In this document: in pieces, positions 53,473 through 64,000 of the stretch
Numbering within the stretch: the first letter of the stretch is position 1
Layout: each line of letters begins with the position of its first letter
NCBI GenBank assembly: GCA_033002965.1
Contig: JAURVB010014698.1
Span: 175,018-239,017 of the forward strand
Length of the DNA: 64,000 bases
Direction of reading: 5' to 3'
Source: Piper betle
Lineage: Eukaryota > Streptophyta > Magnoliopsida > Piperales > Piperaceae
Program-made: the position numbers and the translations under genes
Notes under the pieces: model-generated
Told to the model about the DNA's origin: nothing
The model's database searches: none
What the model saw: the letters and a program-made list of their open reading frames with translations, nothing else

Positions 53473-53779
53473 ATGTCTACGGTGTCATGCCAAAAGGAGG
53501 TAGGATGGACAGATGCCTTGCTATCCTACTGCCCCTGCTTGAGGTATGTTGTGGCATGCTTTCTTTCTCTCCATTTTCATGATGACCATGAATCAGAGAC
53601 TGCAAACCAGGCTCCGAACGTTTCACCGGGACGGCAAGGCCTTGTTGCTGCAGGGAAGCATTTTTGCCAAGCCCAGCACCTTCGCACCAACTGATCTTCA
53701 TCAAGATGGGATCAATATTCTGGTACCGGATCTCTCGTGCATGGTGAAATTGTATGCAATCATCGCACGCAGCTTGTGA
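53473..53779 (+). CDS. Possible small two-exon gene, function unknown
   Basis: TATATAAT at 53360-53367 lies about 110 bases before ATG 53473. Exon 1 (53473-53543, MSTVSCQKEVGWTDALLS...CPCLR) ends at a near-perfect donor AG|GTATGT. An acceptor AAACCAG ends at 53610, and exon 2 (53611-53779) stays open in the matching phase (RTFHRDGKALLLQG...) to a TGA, about 79 residues in all. The 67-base intron is short. No domain or family is recognised. Cysteines cluster near the N-terminus, with no clear signal peptide. It could be chance. Confidence 0.3.
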
Positions 53780-54032
53780 TCATCAATTGATCATGATCAA
53801 GATCGTGTATGACGTTGCAATAAATAGGCAAAGTAAAAGTTATAACGCATGATGTTGTGCTGCGTCTCGAGGGAACGTACTGTGTAAAATCCTATCATTT
53901 AACTAAAGTTGTTTTACTGGTCATCTTATTTATCGCCTATGGTGTAAGAGTGTTGTATGTAGTTATTATTAATGCGTGATTCATCTCTGATTGCTGCTTT
54001 CTCCTTACCTCACTGAAGAAAAGGCTCAAATG

Positions 54033-54037
<5 letters not shown>

Positions 54038-54062
<25 letters not shown>
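54038..54062. repeat. (TA)n microsatellite
   Basis: About twelve AT/TA dinucleotides in a row in AT-rich spacer. Confidence 0.85.
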
Positions 54063-54067
<5 letters not shown>

Positions 54068-54224
54068 CATGTGAAATGAAAAATATAAGCATGGTTTGGG
54101 AAAGGATTCCTTCGACTATTGTAATAAGTATTGGAATTCTTTTACTATTATATATTTTCTTGACAGGAAAATAACAAGATGGTTCTTTGTGCTTTGATGG
54201 TATATATTATTGGGTCCCAAAAAA

Positions 54225-54413
54225 GATTTATAACATTGTCACAAAATGAGATTTTACTATTAACTTATATATAAGTTAACTGTCACATTTAAATATAATA
54301 CTGAGATAAACTTAATATAGATTTATAACATTGTTACAAAATAAGATTTTACTATTAATTTATATACAAGTTAACCGTCACCTTTAAATATAATACGAGA
54401 TAAACTTAATATA
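54225..54413. repeat. Tandem direct duplication, two units of about 95 bp
   Basis: Both units begin GATTTATAACATTGT (54225 and 54320) and end AGATAAACTTAATATA. They share AGATTTTACTATTAA, AAGTTAAC and TTTAAATATAATAC and differ at roughly eight positions plus a small gap. Each contains a TTAACTTATATATAAGTTAA-like palindrome, better preserved in unit 1. Confidence 0.88.
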
Positions 54414-55260
54414 GATTTTGTCTGCAAGACTAGAGAGGATAATCGAATCGGGTATGGCACATTAGATGTGAGTTGAATATACAGACGAAACTCAATCTAA
54501 GCTAATTGGAATTAGATGGGTTAATAATTCACGAGTGCTCGATTTACAAGTATGTCCATGATAGGTACATCGTTGTCAACTTCTCAAACTTTGTAATTTT
54601 TCGACATAAACTGCGTCAAACACGTGTTTCGGCTTCCCATTCTTCGTGTTTCATATCGATGATTCACCACCTTCAAGAAACATCACTTTGATTTACAACT
54701 CTGTACTCAAATCCGTTTGATGGAGATGAAAAAGACATAAAATATATAAAATTATTTAATTATAATTATCAGTTGTTATGTAAACTTTAATATTTTTCTT
54801 TTGTAATTTTCATTAAAAATTTTATTGCGATGAAGTTTACAATGAGGACCACTTCATGGAAGTGTTACTCGGCATCTTACTAAAAAATGCTCTAAATTCT
54901 AAAAGTAACAATATTGTAGTGAAAGCTCAATGCTTTTATTATAAATTATTATTTATAAAATTTTCATTTCTTCCATCTTAACCAAATAAAGTTTTAAAAA
55001 GATATATTTACAATGAAGGATAGCAAACAAATCATGAAAAATCACATTTTATATATATATTAAACTTCAAATAAAATTGACACAAGTCTAGATTCGTTTT
55101 ATTTATGTTGGATCGAACTTTGGGAGCAATAAGCCTCTATAAATATTTGGGGTTTAGATGAAAAAAAGGGTAAACCACTTTAATAATAATAGAGTTTTTC
55201 ACTAAATAAGGGTAAACCACATTTTTACTTATGCTGTTTTAAGATTTACACCTCGCATCC

Positions 55261-56050
55261 CGAGCTCTGGTGCAAGTTCTTGGTCATATTTGCGCAAGGG
55301 AAGCAACAACTCTATTACTCCTTCGAGCTCTCTATCACTCAGAAGTTTTGTTTCTGCTTTATATGGTCACGATGCGGAAACAGATAACCCCTGCTTCAGC
55401 ATATTTTCATATGTCCTGAATTGAGATGCTCTTAAGACGTTTGCTATAATGCTGGACTCTTTCTTGCTCTCAATATATCGAGGGAACAGATTGATATAGA
55501 GAAGAGCCGAGCTGAGAAGAGCAATAATGGCCATGAAAGGGATTTAGAGGTTTGCGTAAGTGCTTATAATAATGCCTGGATTATTGCTAGGCTTACAAGA
55601 GGGCAAGAGCTTTATATGGTTTTGGAAAAAGCTCGTGAAACTCTCCTGTATGCATCTGATGCTGTTGAGAAGTTTGGCGACAGGTATATGTTTGATTACA
55701 GTTATTGGTGCAACTATCTGTTCTTTGTATTCATTTTATCCAACTTTAAACAGTTTTGGACATTTATTAGTTTATTGTGATTAGCACTTTTGGGAGTTAG
55801 CTATTGATGATAAGAATGATTTTAAGCTGCTAAATGCTATTTATTATTTGATTAGAAGGAAATACTGCCATAGCTGTTCCAAGTGCTATCTTGCCACCTT
55901 GTTGCAAACTCTAATATTTTTGCTGCGGTGAAATTAATTTGGCAATGAAACTTGTTCAGGTACTGTAACGGTGCATTTTCCGTGGGCTACACGAGGAGAA
56001 AATTCTCATGCAATCTTCATGTACAAGCAAGTGGTAATGCTTGGATTTGA
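55261..56050 (+). pseudogene. 3' remnant of CCZ1 (vacuolar fusion / MON1-CCZ1 GEF subunit)
   Basis: CCZ1 with MON1 activates Rab7 in vacuolar trafficking. A continuous 85-codon frame (from about 55472) reads NAGLFLALNISREQIDIEKS, then LEVCVSAYNNAWIIARLTRG and ELYMVLEKARETLLYASDAV, ending at donor GACAG|GTATATG (about 55682). After an intron, CAG|GTACTGTAAC near 55974 gives YCNGAFSVGY, the usual C-terminal segment. Upstream, SSWSYLRKGSNNSITPSSS matches a more N-terminal CCZ1 part. It is separated by a TGA (CTGAATTGAGATG near 55420) and a one-base loss in the following LKDVCYNAG region. The first two-thirds of the gene are absent. The conserved splice sites mean a genomic duplicate, not a retrocopy. 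Confidence 0.85.
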
Positions 56051-56197
56051 TGGAGTCTGTGCTCTGTCAGTCTAATAATTATCTGGCAATATTTGCTCAA
56101 CTCTGAATTTGTATTTTCTTTTACTGATGTAGAACTTACTGGCAGGGCCATCCAAATACAATGATAATGTAATACTGATGTAGAACCTTGTACCTAC

Positions 56198-59100
56198 CTA
56201 GCCAGTGTCATCAATAATGATCATATACAACTTTTGACCATCAGAGATCAAGCCTATATCTGTGATCTTACCACCCTCTTCTGACACAATGGCTGAGCAT
56301 GAGCAATTTAGCTGTTCCTCGGCCAAATCGATGAGTTGAGCTAGAGTGCGCGGTACCCAGAGTACAACTCCCTCCTTCCTATCCTCCTTAGGCCCCCATG
56401 GATGGAAGGGAAAGACGGTGCATTTTTTTTGTGAGCATCTGTATCAGGAAGCAGATATAGAACAGTTAAAAACTTAAGATATGATCCTTTATTGGCTTCT
56501 TTCATTGAAAAATTTCAATAGGATAACATAAGAATAGATTAGGATGAAAGCCTTTAAATAGGGAGAGGAAAGTACCTGTGGGTGTTGGGGGGAATCAGCT
56601 AAATAGTAATTCTGATAAGTCTTAGCATCTTCCAGCAGCTTAATCAGGGTTTTACTCCCACACATTCGAGCTTCGTCGAGGGCCGTCCTCCCCCATCTGC
56701 ATATTTATAATGATGATAGAAAATATAACCGACTGTATAATACAGAAAAATGACTGACTTGGTAAAGTGTTGACATAAATAGTGCAGAAAAGAATTAGTT
56801 AAACAACTTTGAAAATTTGACATCAGTTCAGTGCTGCTATAATTTTCATCTCCTCGTTGAGTTTAGGACTTAGGATTTAAAGTAGTCGATCAGGTCCGAT
56901 AATTGATTCTCAATTGCTGGAACCGAGCATGTAAACTATCTCATCTTAGGGCAGTTGGCTTAGTTTATGCATATTCAATGATTTGGGACATGTCCCAATT
57001 ATCGGGTGGATTTCGTAAGGACAGAAATCATCGATGTGTTGCATAAAATGTTCACCTGTCCTTTAGGAGAACGCTTGCTCCCGAATCCACCAGCATTTTT
57101 GCCATCAAATAGAGTCCATCTGCTGCTGCTATATGAAGCGGGGTTCGGTGATCGTAGTCCCTCATATTGGGGTCTGCTCCATAGGATAATAGCCTCTTCA
57201 ACATATCATGTTCTCCTTTCGCGACGGCCATACAAAGACGACTTCCGTCGCCGTCGAGGCTCAAGGAAGCGCCTTCCTTGACCAGTATGGATGCTATACT
57301 ATCATGTCCGTTCTTGATAGCTTCAAGCAAAGGAGTGTTCCCTAGTTTATCTAAATCCAGAAACAACTGTTGTCACTACAAATGGCGAATCAATCATAGA
57401 TTCAACTATGTCTTGTTTAGTAGCGGGAGCAATACCTGGAGAATTCGTATTTACCCCTTTTTCTATTAGGAATTGCACAATGTCTTCATAACCTTGTGAT
57501 GCTGCAAGATGCTGTGAAATAGATCTAATTATTATAATACAAACACTAACGTAAAATAAGGCAATATTTTAGTAAATAATGGACAATAGAGCAATATTTG
57601 TTTGTGTTTTCAGTAAATAATAATGGATGGATAATTTGATAGTGATGATTCATCCAACGTTCACTCCAAGCTTCTACATAATGTCTTAAAAAATATTGTT
57701 TCGAGGGTGTATTTTGAAAAAGCGTTTCGTACCAGGGGTGACCGCCCATCGTAATCAACTTTTGATGGATCTGCTCCAGCGCTAATCAAACCCTTGAGGT
57801 GATACAGATCTCCATGATAAGCAGCACTATTTAGTTTCAGTGCAAGGTCAGCTTCTTGCTTTCCGATATGAAACGAAATGTCGGATTCCAACTGTTTGAT
57901 CCGAACATTGGATTCCTTCCTCTGTCAGTGGCATACATGTAAGATTACATTTAAAACATTTTTCGACAACATTTTTGTACAACCTGTAGAAGTCCTAGAA
58001 GGGCGCTTATAAGACTGGTAAAAACACGTAATTTACCTCCAACAAATTGTTCAATACAGTCCGCCCATCAAAGAAATAAATCTGGAGAACATCTGTGAAA
58101 GATTGTTTGTCAAGGCGCAGTAATCTGCAAAGATCACGAACCCGAACTGTGTAGGGCTGAGGAATGTTACAAAGGATGGCTATCTCTCCAAAAGTACAAT
58201 GACGCTCTAAGCTTGAAAGTTTTTCTTCAGATCCATCCTCTGCAACCGCGATTTCTTCCTGTATGTATACATCTTGTCGAATTAGTCATTTGATCTGCAC
58301 TACTCGCTGATCAACAAAAAATGAAAAGAAAATAGCTACCAGAAGACCATGACAGACGAAGTAAATTTGATCCACGGCGAGACCTTGTTCCATTATTACT
58401 TCACCAGGAAGGAAAAGTTCTTCATGCAATCTGATTGCCTAGGTAAATAAAAAGGCATGTCATGGGTGTTTTGTTTTTGTTTGGAAAAGCACAAGGATGT
58501 GGCATTCATACAGGAAAAAATTACTTTCACTTACAATTTGGTTAATGAATTCAGGTGTGCATCCTTTGAAAAGTGGAACCTTCTCAATAACTGGCTTATA
58601 TAAATTTTGAGAAACCTGTACAAGGAAGCAAGTACTTGATTAGAAGTATCAAAATGTGCAAACTACTCGAAACTCGATCTATCCTCGGAATGAATTTGCT
58701 ATAAACCATGAACCAGAATAGAAAAGATTGCCCCAAACTATACTTTTTCCCAAGTGATTGCCTGAGAAATTAAGCAGCCTGTCCTAGAATGTTTGGCCAC
58801 TAAGAAGTGAAAAAACATCATCATGTTCAACACCTTATACCACTTAGAATGGTTCTGAGATTTTAAATCACCAATTTATTCTCGCATTTTAACTGACGAG
58901 ACATGATCACCTAAAAATACAGTAACGAGTTTTCATATCGAAATTAAGCAGCCTATACTAGAATATTTGCCCCTCCTAAAACAAATATGTATGTTCTCTT
59001 GATATAATAATCCAATAAAGCCGAAAGAAACTTCACCCGTATCACTCAAAGCAGTTATATGATGGCGGTACACGTAATCAGGGCAAAGTTTATTTATATG

Positions 59101-62100
59101 TTCTATCACTCACCTTCGCCCGAATGGAGATGGGGATATCCTGAAGAACAGCAGCTTCACTGTAGCTACTTTCATATTGCAAGCGAACGTGCCCTTTGAT
59201 CTGGTCCCTAATTTCTCTTTCAAGTTTGTTTTTGTTCATATATTTGATCAAATCTGTCATTTTATCCCTAAACCTTTCTGTCTTCGATCCCTTGACGATC
59301 AGTGCAGTCATGTTACCAAGTAGGTAAGCTCCCAGTATCATATCAAAAGATACGTACATCATGATAAATATCATTTCCCGAACATTAACGGCATGGATAT
59401 CTCCGTATCCTGTGAGTATCATCAGGCAAGAATTAATGGTTACAACAACAAAATTTACACTACCAAAAATGCACAATAAAAAATGAAGTGAAATTCCTAA
59501 ATCTAAAGGAATTTCAAATTGAAAGTTGGAATGTATATATCTAACTATTAAAAAGTAGAAGATTTACTCGACATTTCTCTTATTTCACCGATAGATTTCA
59601 CCTCATTACTAAGCTTTCTTCTTCTTTAGTTGTTTCAAATTCTAATATTCTAATATTCTACTTAAATAATTCAGGAAATAACAACAAATTTAAGAAAAGA
59701 CCATGTACGCACCAACAGTAGCCATAGTCACAATCGCAAAATATAGCGAGGTTATGTATCGGGTGTAAAAGTCAATCTCTCTAAAGCCTGCGTAGGTATA
59801 GTCTCCAAGCTTCAAACTTCCTATCCATGTGTATCCCTCATGAGAAGGAGGGAGTGTGGTGGCCAGATAATAGAAGATACATGCAGCAGTGTGCGTGCAG
59901 TAAATCTCAACGAAAAGAAGTTTTACTATTCTAGTAAACAAGTAATTGATACGTATATCCTTCTCCATCATTTGAAAAAAAATTCAACCCGTCGGACCCG
60001 CCATAGACGAATCCACAAGAGATATCTAACTCCTTCCCTCCTGCCACTAGCCTGACATAAGATCTTTGTGTAAGCTTTCGAATAGAAAACGAAGTAACGC
60101 ATGGAATATTTAGATTTGAAGGGCATCCTGCCAAATGTAATATATACTAGGCACCAACCAATTTCCTACAACACTAAAAGTGTTAAAAAAAATCAATTGC
60201 TCCATAGTTATCCATAAAACAATGAACATTATAGTGTTCTAACTAAATAACAGTATATTTCGGATAGTCTAATCCTAGAACTAGAAAGCCATAAGCCAAT
60301 CTAAATAATTGTGCACTGTGCGTACCTTATATATAGCGTCCCAAGGCATGCAACCGAGAAGATCTATCAAGAAACTTGATTTCAGGTAACTGCCATGTGG
60401 ATGATATAAATGTTTTCCATTCAGGCAAATGCAGATTCAAGCAACTTCACATATAATGAAGACAAGCAATAAACATACTAACCGAAGAGCAATTAGGCTT
60501 CGTTTAAGTACCATCTTGTAGGTTTGATCATCCTTGTACGCTACGAAAAATTGGAAGACGATGTCAACGAGAAAAGCAATCTGTCCAGCTACATCGAGCA
60601 AGAGTAGGTTTTCAGGTAAACCCCGGAAAAACCAAATTCAAGAGGCGTGAAGCAAGACGAATACAGGGCCCATACTAAAATGAAATAGGTCCAAGCTCGA
60701 TATAGTCTGCATGAATTGACAAGCCCGCATACGAAGATATTAATTCGGACGCACCACATAGAAACAATTAGGCTGGAATGCAAATTAGCAACAAGGAATG
60801 ATACAACTCATGAGAAATTAACAGTATCTCAAACATCATAAATAAACCTTTTGACTCTATATATAAGAAGCTCCTCGTCGCTTGGCGCGCGGGAAAAAAA
60901 ACAGAGCATGTGACTAATGCGATCGACGCAAGACAAATTGGATAAACAGACATAAACACCCATCTAGTCCTGGTAACCTATTAAAGTCATCAATTTTCTA
61001 AGTTCCAATCCCTGTAAATTCTCCAGTTATGAGTTGGAAGAGATCTGTCACGTCCCCTCCTGCAGTCTAACTTTGCTTCTGAATTATCGTGTAAATATGT
61101 TTAAACCTTCCTACCTGTAATCTTTCAGGCAGATGAGCTTCTGTTTATCACAGCCGTCATCACCTCCTAGCTCCTCAGAGCTCTGTTGAGAACCCAAATA
61201 TACATCTGAGCAAGAATCCCTTGGGCATAGAACTACGGCTTGGTCCTGATAATTCCACCCATTTCGGCCCCTACTGGAGGTGAACCCGCAAGCCCATGCC
61301 CTCTGCAATGTGACTCCATCGCTCATGGCGCTTCGCTCTTGACCTTTCAAGTTTCAATTAGCATTTGTATCAAACCTTGGAACGCTTCCCAATTTCCGAG
61401 TTGAAAAAGCGCCCATGTCTGTCTTCTCTGAATCCAACAGAGCATTTCGAAGTTTGAAACAGAACGGAACCGATTCTAACCGTCACTGACTAGGTCCTAC
61501 ATAAATCTCATTTTACTCGTACATTTAGATGAATCTGGTTCATATACCTAAACTGGGTTGGCTCGAGCTTGTGATTCATTACCTTGGCCAATGGCCACGC
61601 ACGATGCCCGAACCAATTATTTGGAGAGAGAGCACAACAAGGAAACAAAAGACCGATAACTTTGTTACGAAGATAAAAAAGTTCTGAATTTTGATCCCTG
61701 GCGAAACCATGTCTTCATGGTCACACCAAAATTGATCTATTGACCCACAAGCAATTATTCGGCCATTGATTAATTATAAAAAACACCTAAATTCTTCACT
61801 ACAACCCCGAATATATTTTGTGTACAGACCCGTAAAAAGAATTTACATGCAAGTCATTTGCTGTAATCACGTCACAAGAAGAAAATGTTCTAATCTACAC
61901 GTCGTCCAAAATTTAATTAAACACCATCTCTATACTACTATTAGCGTACATATTACATGATTAACAACGTGGCCAGCTCATGGCCAGTTTAGTCTTGGGA
62001 AACTTTTATGCTTATATATGATATATTTATTTTTTTGTTTCCAAACTTATTTATGATATCTATATATATATATGTATATATTTATTTATTTATTTATATA

Positions 62101-62850
62101 TCCCAAGTCGTTGAAAACATATGTTATTAGAGAGATCATGTCAAGAATAGCCACATCGGAGCATGCCTATCAGATGCCCACCTAAAAGTTGAACGAGTGG
62201 AGCAAAGTCAGCCAAATACCCGAGCACCTGGTCACTATGTGACAGAGTAACGCACCTCACTTTTTAAACACCATATGTAAATAATTATTGATTGGTTCGG
62301 TGTCTACGTACTCCTCAATTCACATTGATGCTTAGCTCACGATCCATGAATTGAGGACCCTCTCCAATCAATCAATTTGTAGCGAGCGAATCGCCGCACA
62401 GTTAAAGGAGCAAGATCATGTGATATGTTTTGGATTCTCCATGAGCAGTGATTTGATCAATTATTCGTCTAATTGTTCTCTCTCAAAAAACAAAAAGAAT
62501 TTGATGCGATGCACCGCGCTCACTAGTTAACTGAATCGAGTCGATACGAAGCGGTGAAAATTTGGAAGGGGAAATGAAAGAGGAGAAATGGCGTACTTGT
62601 TGTCGGGGTGGATGATGTAACCAAGGCAGCAGCCGCTGATCTCGCCGACGATCCGCTCCCTGCTGAACCGCCGCTTAGGAGGCGCCGCCTCCACGTTGAG
62701 GCCGAGCTCTGACTTCACCAGCGCAAGCTGGATACCGAGCGATCCCTCGATCCGATCCTTCACCTCCTCCACTTCAAACTCTTCCTCCGCATTCGCCGCC
62801 GCCGGTGCCTTTCCCTTCACCTTCCCCGGCGACCTCAGTTTACCCGACAT
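56198..62850 (-). CDS. SKOR: SKOR/GORK-type outward-rectifying Shaker K+ channel
   Basis: Plasma-membrane channel releasing K+ from the stele to xylem (SKOR) or from guard cells (GORK). Exons: 62597-62850 (MSGKLRSPGKVKG to IIHPDNK), 60483-60706 (LYRAWTYFILVWALYSS), 60326-60389, 59713-60051 (S4 WIRLWRVRRV, ..KDIRINYLFTRI), 59114-59409, 58535-58615, 58340-58438, 58037-58258, 57733-57921, 57436-57511, 57056-57350, 56576-56696 and 56198-56438. The pore filter TVGYGD is split by the intron between exons 4 and 5. Then come LLGNMTALIVKGSKTERFRD, the cyclic-nucleotide-binding-like domain (LHEELFLPGEVIMEQG, FGEIAILCNIPQPYTVRV), ankyrin repeats (DYDGRSPL, LGNTPLLEAIKNG, DYDHRTPLHIAAADG) and the C-terminal KHA domain (CTVFPFHPWGPKED...ISDGQKLYMI). 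Three homopolymers break the frame (60627-60631, 59975-59982, 56423-56430). With those allowed for, it is 833 residues, the family size. SKOR versus GORK is not decided. Confidence 0.93.
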
Positions 62851-63480
62851 GGTCTGTAAAGAAAAATGGCCGAGTTCCATAGAATCGGACACCCAGATTA
62901 CATCAAACAAAGTTTCAAAACAGAACTCAAAAATGCGAAAGCGGAAGCACATCAAAACGGTCAGCGTTGGGAGGGAAACATTACAAAGAAATATTCCACT
63001 AAAACCGGTTTAAAATTTTCTATTTTGACTTGCTTCTCCACCGTGATCGAACAAGAATGGATGGACAAGAGGCTCGTCGGATTAACGTGAGAACTCTATC
63101 AATCTTTTAAGAATAGGAGAGAATCACAAAAAAACGATGTGATTTATTTACATTAGTGAGTGAAGTGAAGTGAGAGTACCCTGCGAAGGGGGTGGTGATA
63201 ATGGAATCTGAGAAGAACAAACCAATCCCGCGATTATCGCCGGCGATTCAACTACCTCCGGCGAGAGCAGAGCACTATGCTTCACGAGAATCCTGTCACT
63301 AGCAGAAACGGCGGCGGCGGTGGTGGAAGGGAGGAGGTTGGTTGGTTGGTTTTCTTGTGTGCGAAGACGCGGGAGCCACGGAGTTGGGGGTGGCCTGCTT
63401 GCGGGGGGGTATTTATGGGGCGCCCGGCTTTGTTTGCTCTTTCTGTGGTCCATCCGTTGCCCCCATTTATCACAGTCCCA
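62851..63480 (-). promoter_or_regulatory. 5' leader (probably spliced) and promoter of the K+ channel gene
   Basis: An acceptor TTTCTTTACAG ends three bases before the channel ATG. A donor-like GCAGGGTACTC (sense strand, near 63176-63186) lies about 320 bases upstream, with a GC-rich leader beyond it. This suggests a 5' UTR intron of about 325 bases. The region 63240-63420 is C/G-rich in the sense strand and would contain the transcription start. Confidence 0.5.
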
Positions 63481-63489
63481 GGTTTTGTA

Positions 63490-64000
63490 TGGACTTTCAT
63501 ACGTGCCTGCTGCGTATGGGCTATATTATATATAAAGGAAAAGTTTTCCAAAGCCCAAGGTAGAACATGTCCATGAAATTTGATAAATAAAAACTTTTTA
63601 AAATTTTTTTGCCACTTGGCATAGGAAGAAAAGGGGTTTAAGTTTTTTGTTAAAAATATAAATCTAAGCGGTTGGTTCATATTAAAGATTAGCACAGAAA
63701 AAATTCCGGCCTTGGCTCATGTAACCGGGCCTTCGTATATAATTTACGAGTTAAATAATATTTTATATAAATAAAAAATTTTTTTTTCGAAAATTTCCCG
63801 GTCGTCCAAATGTTAGCATTAGGATCAGTTGGTGAGAACAACGAGTTGGAATTAGGTGTGCTGGCTCGAAATATTGGCTTATCATTTTTCTACCAAAACG
63901 TTGGATTTTTGTTGTACAAGTTAATACTGTAGCAGATCAAGCCACGGAAGTAATTAAACCACCTTTTATTACTCGGGCAATTCAAAAAAATGAATTACCA
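63490..64000. other. Intergenic right end of the window
   Basis: AT-rich, no gene recognised. Confidence 0.5.

Larger units (their letters stand above)
53790..55240. other. Intergenic, AT-rich
   Basis: Holds a (TA)n run (54038-54062) and a 95-bp tandem duplication (listed separately). No gene recognised. Confidence 0.5.

Overview
This window is nuclear DNA of a flowering plant. It contains GT-AG introns, long AT-rich spacers, plant-specific gene families (CDPK-related kinase, SKOR/GORK potassium channel, CLE peptide, ACD11-binding RRM protein) and old insertions of plastid DNA. Several 5' exons are much richer in G+C than the rest of their genes (bHLH at 9.9-11.2 kb, MED26 at 28.3 kb, first exon of the channel gene at 62.6-62.85 kb). 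That gradient suggests a monocot outside the grasses, but this is inference.

Layout: 1-2410 (-) 5' part of a CDPK-related kinase, cut by the window edge. 3-9.8 kb spacer with a hAT-like non-autonomous element (6820-7333). 9862-11191 (-) a two-exon bHLH factor with one frame break. About 14.8-15.1 kb (+) a CLE-type peptide frame with no visible ATG. 16977-20459 (-) an unprocessed HMG-CoA lyase pseudogene. 21856-23140 a patchwork of four plastid segments (trnL-UAG, 3' 16S rRNA, psaB, atpA). 28287-30419 (+) an intact MED26a/b-type Mediator subunit. 35.8-37.9 kb a Mutator-like fragment abutting the antisense 5' end of a beta-tubulin gene. 38350-38881 a second hAT-like element. 40186-46245 (-) a large BRCT-domain protein. 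47517-48418 a third TIR element with perfect 8-bp target duplications and a very GC-rich core. 49723-52607 (+) an intact BPA1-like RRM protein. 53473-53779 (+) a possible small spliced gene. 55.26-56.05 kb (+) the 3' remnant of CCZ1. 56198-62850 (-) a SKOR/GORK-type outward K+ channel in 13 coding exons.

The genes do not form a pathway; each has its own spacer and promoter. The most informative pattern is the kind of damage each locus carries. The BRCT, channel and bHLH genes have intact splice sites and long conserved frames, and almost all their breaks are one-base changes in short homopolymers. Exon lengths become consistent once those are allowed for. This points to residual consensus errors in the assembly. 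The HMG-CoA lyase, beta-tubulin and CCZ1 copies instead carry base-substitution stops or truncation, so they are genuine relics. Family assignments rest on recognising protein sequence by eye; no database search was run.
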